A stretch of DNA of 39,906 bases, from positions 221-40,126 of the forward strand of contig PLGF01000113.1 of NCBI GenBank assembly GCA_003138485.1. The letters run 5' to 3'. Positions 24,105 to 34,106 of this stretch are shown here, piece by piece; position 1 is the stretch's first letter, and each line of letters opens with the position of its first letter. Source of the stretch: Verrucomicrobiales bacterium (GTDB lineage Bacteria > Verrucomicrobiota > Verrucomicrobiia > Limisphaerales > Palsa-1400). A model generated the notes under the pieces. It was not told the DNA's origin, did not search any database, and worked only from the letters and a program-made list of their open reading frames with translations. Both the position numbers and the translations under genes were made by a program.

Positions 24105-25796
24105 ATGAGTATGTCGCTTATGATTAAAACGGATACGCCGCCCAAACTGACGCACAATGAGGAGCTTAAAGCGGGAGACCCTTTGCTGGCGGGTACCATC
24201 GCGCAGACTTTGGCCGATCCCGCGAAGGACCGGTTTTCGGATGATGACTGCGAGTTTCTCAAGTTTCACGGCATTTATCAGCAGGATGACCGCGATAAAC
24301 GGAAGACAGGCAAGCAGTACATCTACATGGTCCGGGGCCGTCTGCCCGGAGGCGCGGTCGAACCGTCGGTGTATCTGGCGTTCGACCAGATCAGTTCGCA
24401 ATATGGCTACAACACGTTGCGGATCACGACGCGGCAGGGATTTCAATTCCACGGCGTGGCCAAGGACAAATTGGGCCGGCTCATGCGCGCGATCAACGAG
24501 GCGATGGCCACGACGCTGGCTGCCTGCGGGGACGTCAATCGCAACGTCATGGCCGCGCCGACGCCCGCCACCAGCCCCGTGGTCGATGAGATTCAGCGCC
24601 AGGCGAAGCTGGTATCCGACGCGCTTCTGCCCAAGACGCGGGCCTATCATCAAATGTGGGTGGAGGGCGTGGAATTGAAGCTGACGGCGGAAGACGCCGG
24701 GTTTGTGGACCCGCTCTACGGGGCGAGCTATCTGCCGCGGAAATTCAAGGTGGCGTTCGCCATCCCGCCCCTCAACGACATTGACGTGTTCACCAACGAT
24801 TGCGGGTTCGTGGCCATCGTGGAAGAGGGCAGGCTGGCGGGATACAATTTGCTGGCCGGGGGCGGGATGGGCATGAGCCACGGCAACACTCAAACGTATC
24901 CGCGCCTGGCGGATGTCATCGGATTCATCAGCCCGGAGCGGGTGATTGAAACGGCAAGAGGCGCGGTCACCATCCACCGGGATTTCGGGGATCGGACGAA
25001 TCGAAAACACGCGCGGCTCAAGTACGTGATCCAGGAACGCGGGGCGGCGTGGTTTCGGGAGGAACTGGAGCGCCGGCTGGGCTTCAAACTGGAGGCGGCG
25101 CGGCCCTTTGCCTTCACCCGCCAGGGGGACCTTTACGGCTGGCGCCGGCAAAATGACGGCAACTATTTTCTGGGCCTGTTTGTCGAGAACGGCCGCATCA
25201 AGGACGCTGGAGATTACCGGCTCAAGAGCGGACTGAGGCGGGTGGTGGAGCAGTACCGGCCCGATCTGCGCCTGACCCCGTCCCAAAACATCCTGCTTGT
25301 CAATATCAAGGAAGAAGACCGCGACGGCATCACGCGGCTGCTGGCCGGGCACGGTGTGCCAGTGGAAAACCAGGCCGGAACGTTGCGGCGGGCGTCCATG
25401 GCCTGCCCTGCGCTGCCGACCTGCGGGCTGGCGCTGGCCGAGTCGGAACGGGTGATGCCGGAGGTCCTCACGCGCCTGGAGCACTTGATGGTGGAAACGG
25501 GGTTGCCGGAAGAAGAGATCATTATCCGGATGACGGGCTGCCCGAACGGCTGCTCGCGGCCTTACACGGCCGAAATGGCGCTTGTGGGCAAGTCGCCGGG
25601 CAAGTATCAACTTTATCTGGGCGGAAACCAGGCGGGCACCCGCCTCTGCCGGCTCTACAAAGAGGGTGTCAAGAACGAGGACCTGGTCGGCGAACTGCGG
25701 CCGCTGTTGGCGCGATTCGCGCGCGAACGGATCGGCGCGGAGCGGTTTGGCGACTTCAGCCATCGCGTGCTGCTGCCCGAAGCGGCGTCCGCCTGA
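24105..25796 (+). CDS. cysI: assimilatory sulfite reductase hemoprotein subunit
   Basis: Reduces sulfite to sulfide in the cytoplasm using siroheme and a [4Fe-4S] cluster. The 563-residue protein has the usual two-repeat fold: an early ITTRQGFQFHGV (107-118) and the cluster/siroheme ligands ACPALPTCG (Cys434, Cys440) and GCPNGCSRP (Cys479, Cys483). The length is that of CysI. No cysJ flavoprotein gene adjoins it, so electrons may come from ferredoxin or a CysJ encoded elsewhere. It is first of four same-strand genes with short gaps (cysI, cysH, cysD, cysNC). Confidence 0.94.
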   Translation: MSMSLMIKTDTPPKLTHNEELKAGDPLLAGTIAQTLADPAKDRFSDDDCEFLKFHGIYQQDDRDKRKTGKQYIYMVRGRLPGGAVEPSVYLAFDQISSQYGYNTLRITTRQGFQFHGVAKDKLGRLMRAINEAMATTLAACGDVNRNVMAAPTPATSPVVDEIQRQAKLVSDALLPKTRAYHQMWVEGVELKLTAEDAGFVDPLYGASYLPRKFKVAFAIPPLNDIDVFTNDCGFVAIVEEGRLAGYNLLAGGGMGMSHGNTQTYPRLADVIGFISPERVIETARGAVTIHRDFGDRTNRKHARLKYVIQERGAAWFREELERRLGFKLEAARPFAFTRQGDLYGWRRQNDGNYFLGLFVENGRIKDAGDYRLKSGLRRVVEQYRPDLRLTPSQNILLVNIKEEDRDGITRLLAGHGVPVENQAGTLRRASMACPALPTCGLALAESERVMPEVLTRLEHLMVETGLPEEEIIIRMTGCPNGCSRPYTAEMALVGKSPGKYQLYLGGNQAGTRLCRLYKEGVKNEDLVGELRPLLARFARERIGAERFGDFSHRVLLPEAASA

Positions 25797-25805
25797 AATC
25801 CTGCT

Positions 25806-26588
25806 TTGCAAACGACTGCTTTAATACCGAACCTTGCGGCGGAGGCGCCTTCCGGCAAGATAACGGGCGTCGAGGCGACCGCGCTGAACCGGGAATATGG
25901 CGGGAAGCCCGCGGAAGAGATTCTGGGTTGGGCCTGGAGCCGGTTTGGCCGGAGGGCGGCCATCGGCACGAGTTTTCAAGGGTCCGGGCTGGTGATGCTG
26001 CATCTGGCCAAAACGGCCGGCCTTGAGTTTCCTGTATTTACACTTGACACTGGCCTGCTTTTTCCGCAGACGCTGGAATTGAAGCGGCGTCTGGAGGATT
26101 TTTACGGCCTGGATATCGAATCGATTGTTCCCGACCTGACGGTGGAGCAGCAGGCGGAGGCGCAGGGGGCGGAATTGTGGAAGCGGGACCCGGACCTGTG
26201 CTGCACGATGCGCAAAGTGCTGCCTCTTCAAAGCAAGCTGCGCGATCTGGATTGCTGGCTGACGGGACTGCGCCGCCATCAATCAGATACGCGGGCGCGC
26301 ATCGGGGTGATTGAGCTTTACGACTTGGACGGGCCGGGCGGAGCGGACATCGTGAAAGTCAACCCAATGGCCAACTGGTCGCGGGAAGCGATCTGGCAAT
26401 ATATCCGCCAGCATCAAATTCCCTACAACCCGCTGCACGACCAGGGGTACAAGTCAATCGGGTGCATGACCTGCACCGGGAAGGCGGGGGGGGACGAGGA
26501 CGAACGGGCCGGGCGGTGGACCGGTTTCAAGAAAGTGGAGTGCGGCATCCACACTTTCATGACGCACAAAGTCGATTTTCAAATTTGA
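25806..26588 (+). CDS. cysH: phosphoadenylyl/adenylyl-sulfate reductase, iron-sulfur type
   Basis: Reduces activated sulfate (APS or PAPS) to sulfite with thioredoxin. The 260-residue protein has [14 protein letters not shown] (PP-loop, 54-67) and the catalytic Cys in ECGIH (246). It also carries two extra Cys pairs, LCCTMRK (132-133) and GCMTC (220, 223). These pairs bind a [4Fe-4S] cluster and mark the APS reductases of plants and many bacteria, in contrast to the cluster-free PAPS reductase of E. coli. The start is TTG 25806, 9 bases after the cysI stop; no in-frame ATG fits better. [12 protein letters not shown]-like segments agree with the family. Confidence 0.93.
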   Translation: MQTTALIPNLAAEAPSGKITGVEATALNREYGGKPAEEILGWAWSRFGRRAAIGTSFQGSGLVMLHLAKTAGLEFPVFTLDTGLLFPQTLELKRRLEDFYGLDIESIVPDLTVEQQAEAQGAELWKRDPDLCCTMRKVLPLQSKLRDLDCWLTGLRRHQSDTRARIGVIELYDLDGPGGADIVKVNPMANWSREAIWQYIRQHQIPYNPLHDQGYKSIGCMTCTGKAGGDEDERAGRWTGFKKVECGIHTFMTHKVDFQI

Positions 26589-26638
26589 TTCCAACCCGCC
26601 GGGCTGGCAAGGTCGAAGGCGGACGAGAAGACGTGAAC

Positions 26639-27451
26639 ATGGATTACCTTTCAGAACTGGAAAATCAGAGCGTGTATATCATGCGCGAGGCGTTCAACAA
26701 GTTTGAGAACCTCGCCATGTTGTGGAGCATTGGCAAGGACTCGACCGTGCTCCTGTGGCTGGCGCGGAAGGCCTTTTTCGGGCATGTGCCTTTTCCCCTC
26801 GTCCATGTCGATACGACTTACAAGGTCGCCAGCATGATCGAGTACCGGGACAAGCTGGTGAAGGAATGGAATTTGAAACTGGTCGTGGGCAAGAATGAAA
26901 AGGTCCTGGCCGCCGGAACCACCTATCCCAACGGCCGCGCCACGCGGGTGGAATGTTGCGGCACTCTCAAGAAGGACGCCCTCAAAGCCGTCCTGGACAA
27001 ACATCATTACACCGGCGTCATTGTCGGCGTGCGGCGGGACGAGGAGCCGACGCGGGCCAAGGAGCGGTATTTCAGCCCGCGGGACAAGAACATGGAATGG
27101 AACGTGGAGGACCAGCCGCCGGAATTGTGGGACCAATTCAAGACCGATTTCGAAGCGGGCACGCACATCCGCATCCATCCGCTGCTGCACTGGACGGAGT
27201 TGAACATCTGGGAGTACATCGAGCGGGAAAGCATCCCGGTCATCCCGCTTTATTTTGCCAATGCCAAAGGGGAGCGCTATCGCAGCCTGGGGTGCGCGCC
27301 CTGCACCTTTCCGATCAAGTCCCAGGCGCGGACCGTCGGCGAGATCATCGAGGAGCTGCGCCACACCAAAACCAGCGAGCGTTCCGGGCGCGCGCAGGAC
27401 AAGGAAAGCGAGGACGCTTTCGAGAAACTCCGCCGCGACGGCTACATGTAA
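26639..27451 (+). CDS. cysD: sulfate adenylyltransferase subunit 2
   Basis: Catalytic subunit that joins sulfate and ATP to APS, working with the GTPase subunit CysN. The 270-residue protein has the PP-loop [17 protein letters not shown] (30-46), ARVxRRDEE-type motif [15 protein letters not shown], and [18 protein letters not shown] 26639 (MDYLSELEN) is chosen as the usual start; the frame is open further upstream only by chance. It sits 50 bases after cysH and 9 before cysNC. Confidence 0.95.
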   Translation: MDYLSELENQSVYIMREAFNKFENLAMLWSIGKDSTVLLWLARKAFFGHVPFPLVHVDTTYKVASMIEYRDKLVKEWNLKLVVGKNEKVLAAGTTYPNGRATRVECCGTLKKDALKAVLDKHHYTGVIVGVRRDEEPTRAKERYFSPRDKNMEWNVEDQPPELWDQFKTDFEAGTHIRIHPLLHWTELNIWEYIERESIPVIPLYFANAKGERYRSLGCAPCTFPIKSQARTVGEIIEELRHTKTSERSGRAQDKESEDAFEKLRRDGYM

Positions 27452-27460
27452 ACCACCTCC

Positions 27461-29353
27461 ATGCAAAACGGTTCCTCCGCACCTTCCGAACAGCTTAAAA
27501 TCGTCATCGCCGGCCATGTGGACCACGGAAAGTCCACGCTGGTGGGGCGCCTGCTCCACGACACCGGCTCGCTGCCCGACGGCAAGCTGGAACAACTCCG
27601 CGCGGTGGCCGAGCGCCGCGGGGTGCCCTTCGAGTGGGCCAACCTGATGGACGCCCTGCAATCCGAGCGCGACCAGAACATCACGATCGACACCGCGCAA
27701 ATCTGGTTCCAGACGGCGCGGCGGCAGTATGTTATTATTGACGCGCCTGGGCACAAGGAGTTCCTCAAGAACATGATCACGGGGGCGGCGCACGCCGAGG
27801 CCGCCCTGCTGCTGATCGACGCCCAGGAGGGCGTGCAGGAGCAATCGCGCCGGCACGGCTACCTGCTTGCGCTGCTGGGCATCCGCCAGATCGTGGTGCT
27901 CGTCAACAAAATGGACCTCTGCGCCTATTCGCGCGCGCGGTTCGACGAGGTGGAGCGCGCCTTCCGGCAGTTTCTCGCCTCGATTGGCGTGGAGCCTAGA
28001 TGTTTCATCCCAATCGCCGCGCGCCAGGGGGACAACGTGGCGGTGCGGAGTGTCTTGATGCCGTGGTGGACGGGGCCGACGGTGTTGGAGGCGCTGGACC
28101 AATTCCAGGCCGCCACACGCCCGGTCGGCCAGCCGCTGCGGCTGCCGATACAGGACATTTACCGGTTTGACGAGCGGCGCATCCTGGCGGGCCGGGTGGA
28201 ATCCGGCTCGGTGAAAGTGGGGGACCGGCTGGTGTTCACCCCGGCGAACAAGGTCAGCAATGTCAAAACTATTGAACGCTGGAACGCGCCGGCTTCCGAC
28301 CGGGCCGAGGCGGGCGAATCCATCGGCATAACCCTGACCGAGCAGGTTTTCGTGGCGCGCGGCGCGGTGGCGTCGCTGGAGACGCAGCCGCCCTTCGAGT
28401 TGACGCGGTTCAACGCCCGGCTTTTCTGGATGGGCCGCGCCCCCTTCATCCCGGGCAGGAGTTACAAGCTCAAGCTGGCCACGCAGGAGACCGAGTGCGA
28501 AATCGACTCCATCCAGCGGGTGATTGATTCCGCGACGCTGGAAGCCATCCAGAGGCCGGAGTCTTTTGTGGGAAGGAACGAAGTGGCTGAATTGACGTTG
28601 CGAACACGGCGCCCGATTGCTTTTGACATCCACGCGGACATTATCGCGACGGGGCGTTTCGTGATTGTGGACGGGTTCGAGGTGGCGGGGGGCGGCATCG
28701 TGGCGGCGGGCAATTACCCGCGCCGCACGGCCGACAGCCTGCACAAGAGCCACAACATTTATTGGAGCCGCGGGAAAGTCACCAGCGAGCAGCGCAACGT
28801 GCGCAACGGGCAATCGGGGTGCGTCGTCTGGCTGACGGGTTTGTCCGCCTCGGGCAAATCGACCATCGCCACGGAATTGGAGAGGGAACTCTTCAACCTG
28901 GGGCGCCACGTTTATATCCTGGACGGCGACAACGTGCGGCACGGGCTGTGTTCGGACCTGGGGTTTTCGCCGCAGGACCGGAAGGAGAACATCCGGCGGG
29001 TGGGCGAGGCGGCGAAGCTGTTCGCGGACGCGGGCATTATATGTGTGACAGCGTTTATATCGCCGTACCGTTCGGACCGGGAACTGGTGCGGGCGATCGT
29101 GGAGAAGGGGAGGTTTATCGAGGTGTATGTCAACGCGCCGATCGAGGTCTGCGAGGCGCGCGATCCCAAGGGATTGTACGCCAAGGCGCGGGCGCATCAG
29201 ATCAAGGAATTCACCGGCGTGTCCGCCCCCTACGAAGCGCCCACCGCGCCGGATCTGGAATTGCGCACCGACCAGGCGACGGTGGCCGAATCGGTGGCGC
29301 GCATCGTCGAGTACCTGCATGTGCGCGACGACGATTCGGGCGTGATGATTTAG
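27461..29353 (+). CDS. cysNC: bifunctional sulfate adenylyltransferase subunit 1 / adenylylsulfate kinase
   Basis: A 630-residue fusion of the GTPase that drives APS formation and APS kinase, which makes PAPS. The CysN part shows GHVDHGKST (18-26), DAPGHKEF (94-101) and NKMD (149-152), then the beta-barrel domains. The CysC part begins near residue 430 with SHNIYW, the P-loop GLSASGKST (460-468, Ala where Gly is usual), [16 protein letters not shown] and [10 protein letters not shown] with the Ser that is phosphorylated. All kinase motifs are present, so it should be active. With an APS-type CysH next door, the PAPS may serve sulfation instead of reduction; this is inference. Confidence 0.95.
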   Translation: MQNGSSAPSEQLKIVIAGHVDHGKSTLVGRLLHDTGSLPDGKLEQLRAVAERRGVPFEWANLMDALQSERDQNITIDTAQIWFQTARRQYVIIDAPGHKEFLKNMITGAAHAEAALLLIDAQEGVQEQSRRHGYLLALLGIRQIVVLVNKMDLCAYSRARFDEVERAFRQFLASIGVEPRCFIPIAARQGDNVAVRSVLMPWWTGPTVLEALDQFQAATRPVGQPLRLPIQDIYRFDERRILAGRVESGSVKVGDRLVFTPANKVSNVKTIERWNAPASDRAEAGESIGITLTEQVFVARGAVASLETQPPFELTRFNARLFWMGRAPFIPGRSYKLKLATQETECEIDSIQRVIDSATLEAIQRPESFVGRNEVAELTLRTRRPIAFDIHADIIATGRFVIVDGFEVAGGGIVAAGNYPRRTADSLHKSHNIYWSRGKVTSEQRNVRNGQSGCVVWLTGLSASGKSTIATELERELFNLGRHVYILDGDNVRHGLCSDLGFSPQDRKENIRRVGEAAKLFADAGIICVTAFISPYRSDRELVRAIVEKGRFIEVYVNAPIEVCEARDPKGLYAKARAHQIKEFTGVSAPYEAPTAPDLELRTDQATVAESVARIVEYLHVRDDDSGVMI

Positions 29354-29397
29354 GGCGTGTTGGTCTGGGAAGCGATTTAAGCGGAGCGGCATTTCGA

Positions 29398-30282
29398 TCA
29401 AGGGGCCCACAACTCCGGGTGCGGTTGGTGATCGCGGTTCCACATCGCGGCGGTATTAGTGGGATTGAACAGAACCCAGGGATTCATCGCCGCGATGTGA
29501 CCATCGCGGAAAAGCTGATTATACGTCTTCCCATGCCGTGCCGGGTCAAAAAATTCGTTAATGAATGGTCCTTTCCAGTTCAGGAGGCCGCATATCAGTC
29601 GATCAGTCCCCCCCGGGAACCCATTGACTTGCGCGTTTAAGAACCTGGATTCGCCGATGGCAAACATCTCGCTCGGCGCGATAATCCGTTGATCAGGAAC
29701 TGGAGTGAGACCTGTGAAGGGTTCGCTGTTCAATAACACGCTGGGAGGCAGGAATTTAAGTCCCAAATCCGGATCATAAGGCATACCGAAACCAGGCATG
29801 GAAACCCCCGAAGCGTTGTAAGCGTAACTGCCAAATGGAGCCCCCATGTGGATTATAGAATGAGGAGGATAATTGGTAAACTCCATCCCGGCAATTACGC
29901 CATTGTATCCTGGACAGTGATATTTCACGTCCGTCCATTTCACCGGGTAATACGGCAGCAACTTTGCCCACCAGAAACGCGAGTTGCGGTCATCCGCACC
30001 GTGGTGCAGCGGGGATTCAACACGGCTGATGTAGGACGGCTACCTGTTCTCGTGATCGTTTACATACAATTGCAAAGCCAGCCCCATCTGGCGCAGATGG
30101 TTCTTGCAAGTCGTGGAATGGGCCTGGCTCTTGCCCTTGGAGAGCGCCGGCAAGAGGAGCGAGGCCAAAACGGCGATAATGGCAATCACGACGAGCAGTT
30201 CCATCAGAGTGAATGCTCTTGCGGCTGAAAACCGATTCGGACGCCTGCATCTGAGCATTTTGATCTTGGGATTGGGATTCAA
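29398..30282 (-). pseudogene. pseudopilin (DUF1559-like) gene with in-frame TAG
   Basis: The frame starts at TTG 30282 (or ATG 30258) and reads a basic leader, then [19 protein letters not shown], a typical prepilin signal, and [21 protein letters not shown] follows at 30042-30040. Without any frame change it continues PSYISRVESPLHHGADDRNS...FWWAKLLPYYPVKW to the stop at 29398, with a late RDGHIAAMNPW. A TAC (Tyr) codon would restore a normal pseudopilin of about 294 residues. Either a point mutation, a sequencing error, or read-through. The TTG start overlaps the upstream stop (TTGA), so it closes the ECF-sigma operon. Confidence 0.75.
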
Positions 30283-31907
30283 GGCTCCATGGCGGGATAC
30301 GACCAGACCCAGTCGCCTTGCGCAAGGTCGAAGAGAGTTTTGCCGGGCGTGCCGCCGTCGTCTTTTTCATTCCAACCCACGGAGTAAAGAATAAACTGGC
30401 CGCCGGCGTCGCGGCGATATTTGTAAGGCTGGCCGGTGATGACATCGTTGGGCGCGTGGGAAATGAAGCGCGGGGCCAGCGCCTCCAGCGTTTCGGGGAA
30501 TTGGCCATTGGCCAGGCGGTATCGCTCCAGGGCGCAGGCCAGTGCGGCCTGGTCGGCGCCGGTCTGGGCGATGGCGATCTTGGCGGCGAAACGGTGAACA
30601 CTCGGCTCCATCATTGTGACTACCAGCCGGTGGCGCAAGAGCGCTTTAAAACCCGATCCCGATTCCGGTTTTCCCGAACTCACGCCCTGGATTTGCCGGT
30701 TCACGTCATGGGCGTTGAATTCGGCGGTGGAAGGTGAAACCGTTTTCGCGGCCAGGTTTACGACATCTTTCCACTGTGCGTCGTACAGTGTGCAGTAATT
30801 CAGTCTCTCCTGGTCATACCAGCCGGACGGGATGAGCGGGCAGATTCGATTGAATAACATCTTTTCAAACCACCCCGTATCGCGACCCTGGTAATCCCCA
30901 ATAGCCAAGAAGCTCGTCTTCTTGGCCAGATCAACTGTCAGAATCCCGCAGACTCGTTCCCCCAGCAGAGGCTGCTGCGCGTCGGCCAGGAAATCGTAGG
31001 AAGAGAATCGGGCCTGAATCTCCTGCAATTGGGGGTCAGTCCAGGCATGCTCGGCCAGGCCCTCCCAAACCGATTGAACCGCAATCTGCTCGCAAGCCAC
31101 ACGCACCAAGTATGAAATTATGAACGGTTCTGATTTGATGGAATCGGCCAGAGAAAGCATGAGCTTCACGTCGGCCAGCGCCGGGCCGGGCTGGCCGGAC
31201 GCGAGATCGGCGCAGGCTTCCAAATTCAGGCGCTGGCAGACCTGTTTGATCCTCGCCAGATGCGGGAGCAGGATACGCCATGGATTTTCCAAGTCGTATT
31301 TCAGCGGATAGCGCGAAAACTCCCGGCTGCTGGCGGCGCGCAGTTCGGCAAAAATCGCCTCGTCGGCTTTCAATCCATCCAGAACCACTGGCGCCGCCGC
31401 TGCTCTTGCGGCCAGGCCGGTTTTGTCGGTCTTGAATTCTTGGTCGCGCTTCAATGCGCCGCTCTGGAGCGCGTCGGAAGCCATTTGCCAGGCCGCCAGG
31501 TCCGTAAAGTGCCGCCGACCCTTGTCCGCTTCCACGGATTTGGTTTTCGTGACATGGTCTGCGGCGCGCGCGTAGAGGTCATTCGTAAGTACAGGAATAT
31601 TGGGCTGAAGGAAAGTCGCTTTGAGGAATGGCGTCTGGGCAAAATTCTGGTCGTCGGGAACTGGTTTTGGGATGTAGGCGCTGAGATCAAGTGATTCTCC
31701 CCGCGCTTCAGTGGCTTGCCGGTGTTGGTTCCAGGCGCGGCGTCCCCGCCAGTTTTCCTCGCCATACCACAGGCCAATGATCGTCACGGTCCATGCCAGC
31801 ACGATGACAACGCGCCGTATCCCCCGCCAACTGAACAGCCAGCGGAAAGAACGAACGATGTTGCTGCGCTCCCACATCGAGAGGGCGGTTTTTGGTTGAT
31901 CGGTCAT
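30279..31907 (-). CDS. membrane-anchored protein with C-terminal pseudopilin-like domain
   Basis: A 542-residue protein with one membrane segment near the start ([19 protein letters not shown], about 34-52) and a large periplasmic part. The middle is helical ([36 protein letters not shown]). The C-terminal 100 residues ([25 protein letters not shown]...[26 protein letters not shown]) resemble the C-terminal lobe of type II secretion pseudopilin G. GGAGG lies 6 bases before ATG 31907, which is directly after the upstream stop (TAACATG). Third gene of the ECF-sigma operon; function unknown. Confidence 0.75.
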   Translation of the reverse strand: MTDQPKTALSMWERSNIVRSFRWLFSWRGIRRVVIVLAWTVTIIGLWYGEENWRGRRAWNQHRQATEARGESLDLSAYIPKPVPDDQNFAQTPFLKATFLQPNIPVLTNDLYARAADHVTKTKSVEADKGRRHFTDLAAWQMASDALQSGALKRDQEFKTDKTGLAARAAAAPVVLDGLKADEAIFAELRAASSREFSRYPLKYDLENPWRILLPHLARIKQVCQRLNLEACADLASGQPGPALADVKLMLSLADSIKSEPFIISYLVRVACEQIAVQSVWEGLAEHAWTDPQLQEIQARFSSYDFLADAQQPLLGERVCGILTVDLAKKTSFLAIGDYQGRDTGWFEKMLFNRICPLIPSGWYDQERLNYCTLYDAQWKDVVNLAAKTVSPSTAEFNAHDVNRQIQGVSSGKPESGSGFKALLRHRLVVTMMEPSVHRFAAKIAIAQTGADQAALACALERYRLANGQFPETLEALAPRFISHAPNDVITGQPYKYRRDAGGQFILYSVGWNEKDDGGTPGKTLFDLAQGDWVWSYPAMEP

Positions 31908-31908
31908 G

Positions 31909-32295
31909 TTAAGCCTCCAGTTGTTCAGGTTTGATTTCACTCCGGCGTCCCGGCGCGACGGGCGCTTCCACCACCGGAGCCTCGCCGTATTCCACCATGA
32001 GGAGCTGGCGATTCTCGCGCAGTGCGGCCCAAATCTGTTCGGGCGGCGGCATTTTATCGCGCGGGATCATCGCCACCGGGCTGGGTGAACGATCCATGTT
32101 CAGAATCATCACCACCATCCATGCCGCGCTCAAAGCGGCGAGATGCCAGCGCAACGAACGCGCCATTTCGCGCCAGGACATGGTTTCCGGCGCAGGCGGG
32201 CGGTTGATCGCCGCCACGACTCCGGCGCGGATGCCGTCCAGTTTCGGCGCGGCGCTTTGATGGTGTCGCAGCAGGATTTGACGGGGAGTTTTCAA
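31909..32295 (-). CDS. one-pass membrane protein, candidate anti-sigma factor
   Basis: A 128-residue protein: a basic cytoplasmic part (MKTPRQILLRHHQSAAPKLDG), one membrane segment (LRWHLAALSAAWMVVMILNM, about 48-67) and a Pro/Glu-rich outer part. Size, topology and position directly after an ECF sigma gene are those of anti-sigma factors. The zinc-binding HxxxCxxC motif of the common type is absent, so the call is contextual only. The TTG start at 32295 overlaps the sigma stop (TTGA). Confidence 0.6.
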   Translation of the reverse strand: MKTPRQILLRHHQSAAPKLDGIRAGVVAAINRPPAPETMSWREMARSLRWHLAALSAAWMVVMILNMDRSPSPVAMIPRDKMPPPEQIWAALRENRQLLMVEYGEAPVVEAPVAPGRRSEIKPEQLEA

Positions 32296-32840
32296 GTGTC
32301 CTCCAGGATTTGCCGCAAGGCGCGTTTGGCGTAGTGCAGGCGGGATTTGACGGTGCCGGTAGGCGCGCCGGTGATCTCGGCGATTTGCTCCAGGGAAAAG
32401 TCCTCGATAAAATGGAGGAGCAACACGGAGCGTTGGGGCGGGGGAAGCTGGTTGAGCAAGCTCATAAACTGGGCCTCCTGTTCCTGGCGGATGAGCAAAT
32501 CGTCCGGGGCGTCATCCAGATCGGGAGGCGCCGCGGCCAGTTCATCGCGCAGGGCGGCGGCGCGGTTCTGTTTGCGGCACGATTGGAGAAATTTCTGGTG
32601 CGCGATGCCGAAGAGCCAGCCGCCGAATTTCTCGTCGTCGCGCAGGCTGCCGATGTGGCGGGCGGCGGCAATAAAGGTTTCCTGGACGATGTCCAGGCTG
32701 GATTGCTCGTCGCGGGCCAATTCAAAGACATAAACATACAAGGGCAATTGGTAGCGTCGAAACAGAGCATTCCAGGCTTCCGGTTCCCCGGCCCTGGCCT
32801 GCTGCACGGGCAGATGTTCGTGTTCAGCCACTACCAGCAT
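32292..32840 (-). CDS. ECF-type RNA polymerase sigma factor
   Basis: A 182-residue sigma-70 family protein with regions 2 and 4 only. Region 2 has YQLPLYVYVFELARDEQSSLDIVQETFIAAARHI and KFGGWLFGIAHQKFLQSCRKQN. Region 4 has LPPPQRSVLLLHFIEDFSLEQIAEITGAPTGTVKSRLHYAKRALR with its helix-turn-helix. ATG 32840 (MLVVAEHEHLPV) is chosen; the frame is open upstream by chance. It heads an operon of four genes linked by overlaps, so it presumably responds to an envelope signal carried by the next genes and directs transcription elsewhere, possibly including its own operon. Confidence 0.92.
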   Translation of the reverse strand: MLVVAEHEHLPVQQARAGEPEAWNALFRRYQLPLYVYVFELARDEQSSLDIVQETFIAAARHIGSLRDDEKFGGWLFGIAHQKFLQSCRKQNRAAALRDELAAAPPDLDDAPDDLLIRQEQEAQFMSLLNQLPPPQRSVLLLHFIEDFSLEQIAEITGAPTGTVKSRLHYAKRALRQILEDT

Positions 32841-32928
32841 CTTCGTAGAGTGGAATGCCGGATGCGATAAAAAGTTCAACGGCAGCCGGAGTTGGCAAAT
32901 AGCCGTTGGATGGTTTAGAGTAATTCTC

Positions 32929-33183
32929 ATGGCAGTGACATTTGAAAATGAAGCCCGGGAAGCGGCCCGCCGTCTGGCTGAATGCGTGGAGAAGGACCCC
33001 GAACGGATGGGGGGCGAACCCGTGTTTCGCGGCACACGTGTGCCGGTCAAGAGCCTTTTTGATCACTTGAGCGCGGGTGATTCCCCGGAGGTTTTTTTGG
33101 ATGACTTTCCCGGTGTGACGCGGGAACAAATTCGCACGGTGCTGGACGTGGCCGGATTGCGCTTGATGGAAGAGGTTCGGTGA
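32929..33183 (+). CDS. DUF433 protein, antitoxin-like
   Basis: An 84-residue protein of the DUF433 family: PERMGGEPVFRGTRVPVKSLFDHLSAGDSPEVFLDDFPGVTREQI is the family's core, a small winged-helix-like fold. DUF433 genes are commonly paired with PIN-like DUF5615 genes as presumed toxin-antitoxin modules, as here: its stop overlaps the next start (GTGA). It would act as DNA-binding antitoxin; this rests on the family pairing, not direct evidence. Confidence 0.88.
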   Translation: MAVTFENEAREAARRLAECVEKDPERMGGEPVFRGTRVPVKSLFDHLSAGDSPEVFLDDFPGVTREQIRTVLDVAGLRLMEEVR

Positions 33184-33542
33184 AAGTGCTGCTTGACCAC
33201 TGTGTCCCGCGACGTTTTGGCCGGCTGCTGCTGGGGCACCAAGCCCGCACGGCGTATGAAATGGGATGGTCTGGATTGAACAATGGCAGATTGCTCGCGC
33301 CTGCCTGCCCGCAATTTGACGCGTTTCTCACAGTGGATCAGAACGTCCAGTTCCAGCAAAACCTCGCCACGCTTCCCTTGCCGGTGGAAATCATGGTGGC
33401 TGGCGATAACCGGTACGAGACGCTGGCTCCTTACGCGCCGACGGTGTTGGATTGGTTGTCACGACCATTGGCGCGCGAGTTGGTGCGGATTGAGCGCGGC
33501 GGGGTGCTGGTTCGTCTTGCCGCAGGACCTCCGCCGGACTGA
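33180..33542 (+). CDS. DUF5615 PIN-like protein, toxin-like
   Basis: A 120-residue PIN-fold-like protein. It shows the acidic residue near the start (VLLDHCVPRRF), HQARTAYEMGWSGLNNGRLL, and the second acidic site in FDAFLTVDQNVQFQQNL, as in DUF5615 proteins. The C-terminal 30 residues are extra and variable. GTG 33180 overlaps the DUF433 stop. Nuclease activity is presumed for the fold but unproven for the family; some members have incomplete active sites. Confidence 0.85.
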   Translation: MKVLLDHCVPRRFGRLLLGHQARTAYEMGWSGLNNGRLLAPACPQFDAFLTVDQNVQFQQNLATLPLPVEIMVAGDNRYETLAPYAPTVLDWLSRPLARELVRIERGGVLVRLAAGPPPD

Positions 33543-33600
33543 CGCGCACGGGAATGCCCCGGGGAATCGCGGGGGCCGAGAAAAATCGTTTTTTTGGGTG

Positions 33601-33628
33601 TTGACTTAGCGCGGGGCTTTGATAGGTT
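33601..33628 (+). promoter_or_regulatory. possible promoter of rplM-rpsI
   Basis: TTGACT (33601-33606), 16 bases, TAGGTT (33623-33628), 25 bases before the rplM ATG. The -35 box is good, the -10 box weak. Confidence 0.35.
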
Positions 33629-33653
33629 CACCGCTCCTTGGAAAAGGGTTTTG

Positions 33654-34088
33654 ATGAAAACGTATTTGCCGAAAGATCATTTGGAGCAGCGCAAATGGCA
33701 CGTCGTGGATGCCAACGGGGCCGTTTTGGGCCGTCTGGCCGTCCAGGTCGCCAATATTTTGCGCGGCAAGGACAAACCCGTCTATACGCCGCATTTCGAC
33801 GCAGGCGATTTCGTGGTGGTCATTAACGCGGAAAAAGTGCGCGTGACCGGAAAGAAGGAGACGGACAAGGAGTTTATGTCGTACTCGGGCTGGAAGGGCG
33901 GCGAGAAATACGCGACGGTGGCGCAAGTGCGGGCGCGGCAGCCGGAGAAGCTCATCATGCACGCCGTGCGGGGCATGGTGCCGAAGAACCGCCTGGGGCG
34001 GGTCTTGATGACCAAGCTCAAAGTCTATAAGGGCGCCGAACACCCGCACGCCGCCCAGCAGCCGGCCAAGTTGGCGCCGGCAAAATAA
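33654..34088 (+). CDS. rplM: 50S ribosomal protein L13
   Basis: Large-subunit ribosomal protein. The 144 residues include WHVVDANGAVLGRLAVQVANILRGKDKP (15-42), GDFVVVINAEKVRVTGKK, and MVPKNRLGRVLMTKLKVYKGAEHPHAAQQP, all standard for L13. ATG 33654 gives the normal MKTYLPK start. It is followed after 18 bases by rpsI, the usual pairing. Confidence 0.98.
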   Translation: MKTYLPKDHLEQRKWHVVDANGAVLGRLAVQVANILRGKDKPVYTPHFDAGDFVVVINAEKVRVTGKKETDKEFMSYSGWKGGEKYATVAQVRARQPEKLIMHAVRGMVPKNRLGRVLMTKLKVYKGAEHPHAAQQPAKLAPAK

Positions 34089-34106
34089 TCCCACACTGAA
34101 CTTTCT

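Noticed and set aside
24090-25811. 573-codon minus-strand frame
   Set aside because: Antisense to cysI.
26651-29443. 930-codon minus-strand frame
   Set aside because: Antisense to cysD and cysNC. The long open frame is a by-product of GC-rich codon use on the coding strand.
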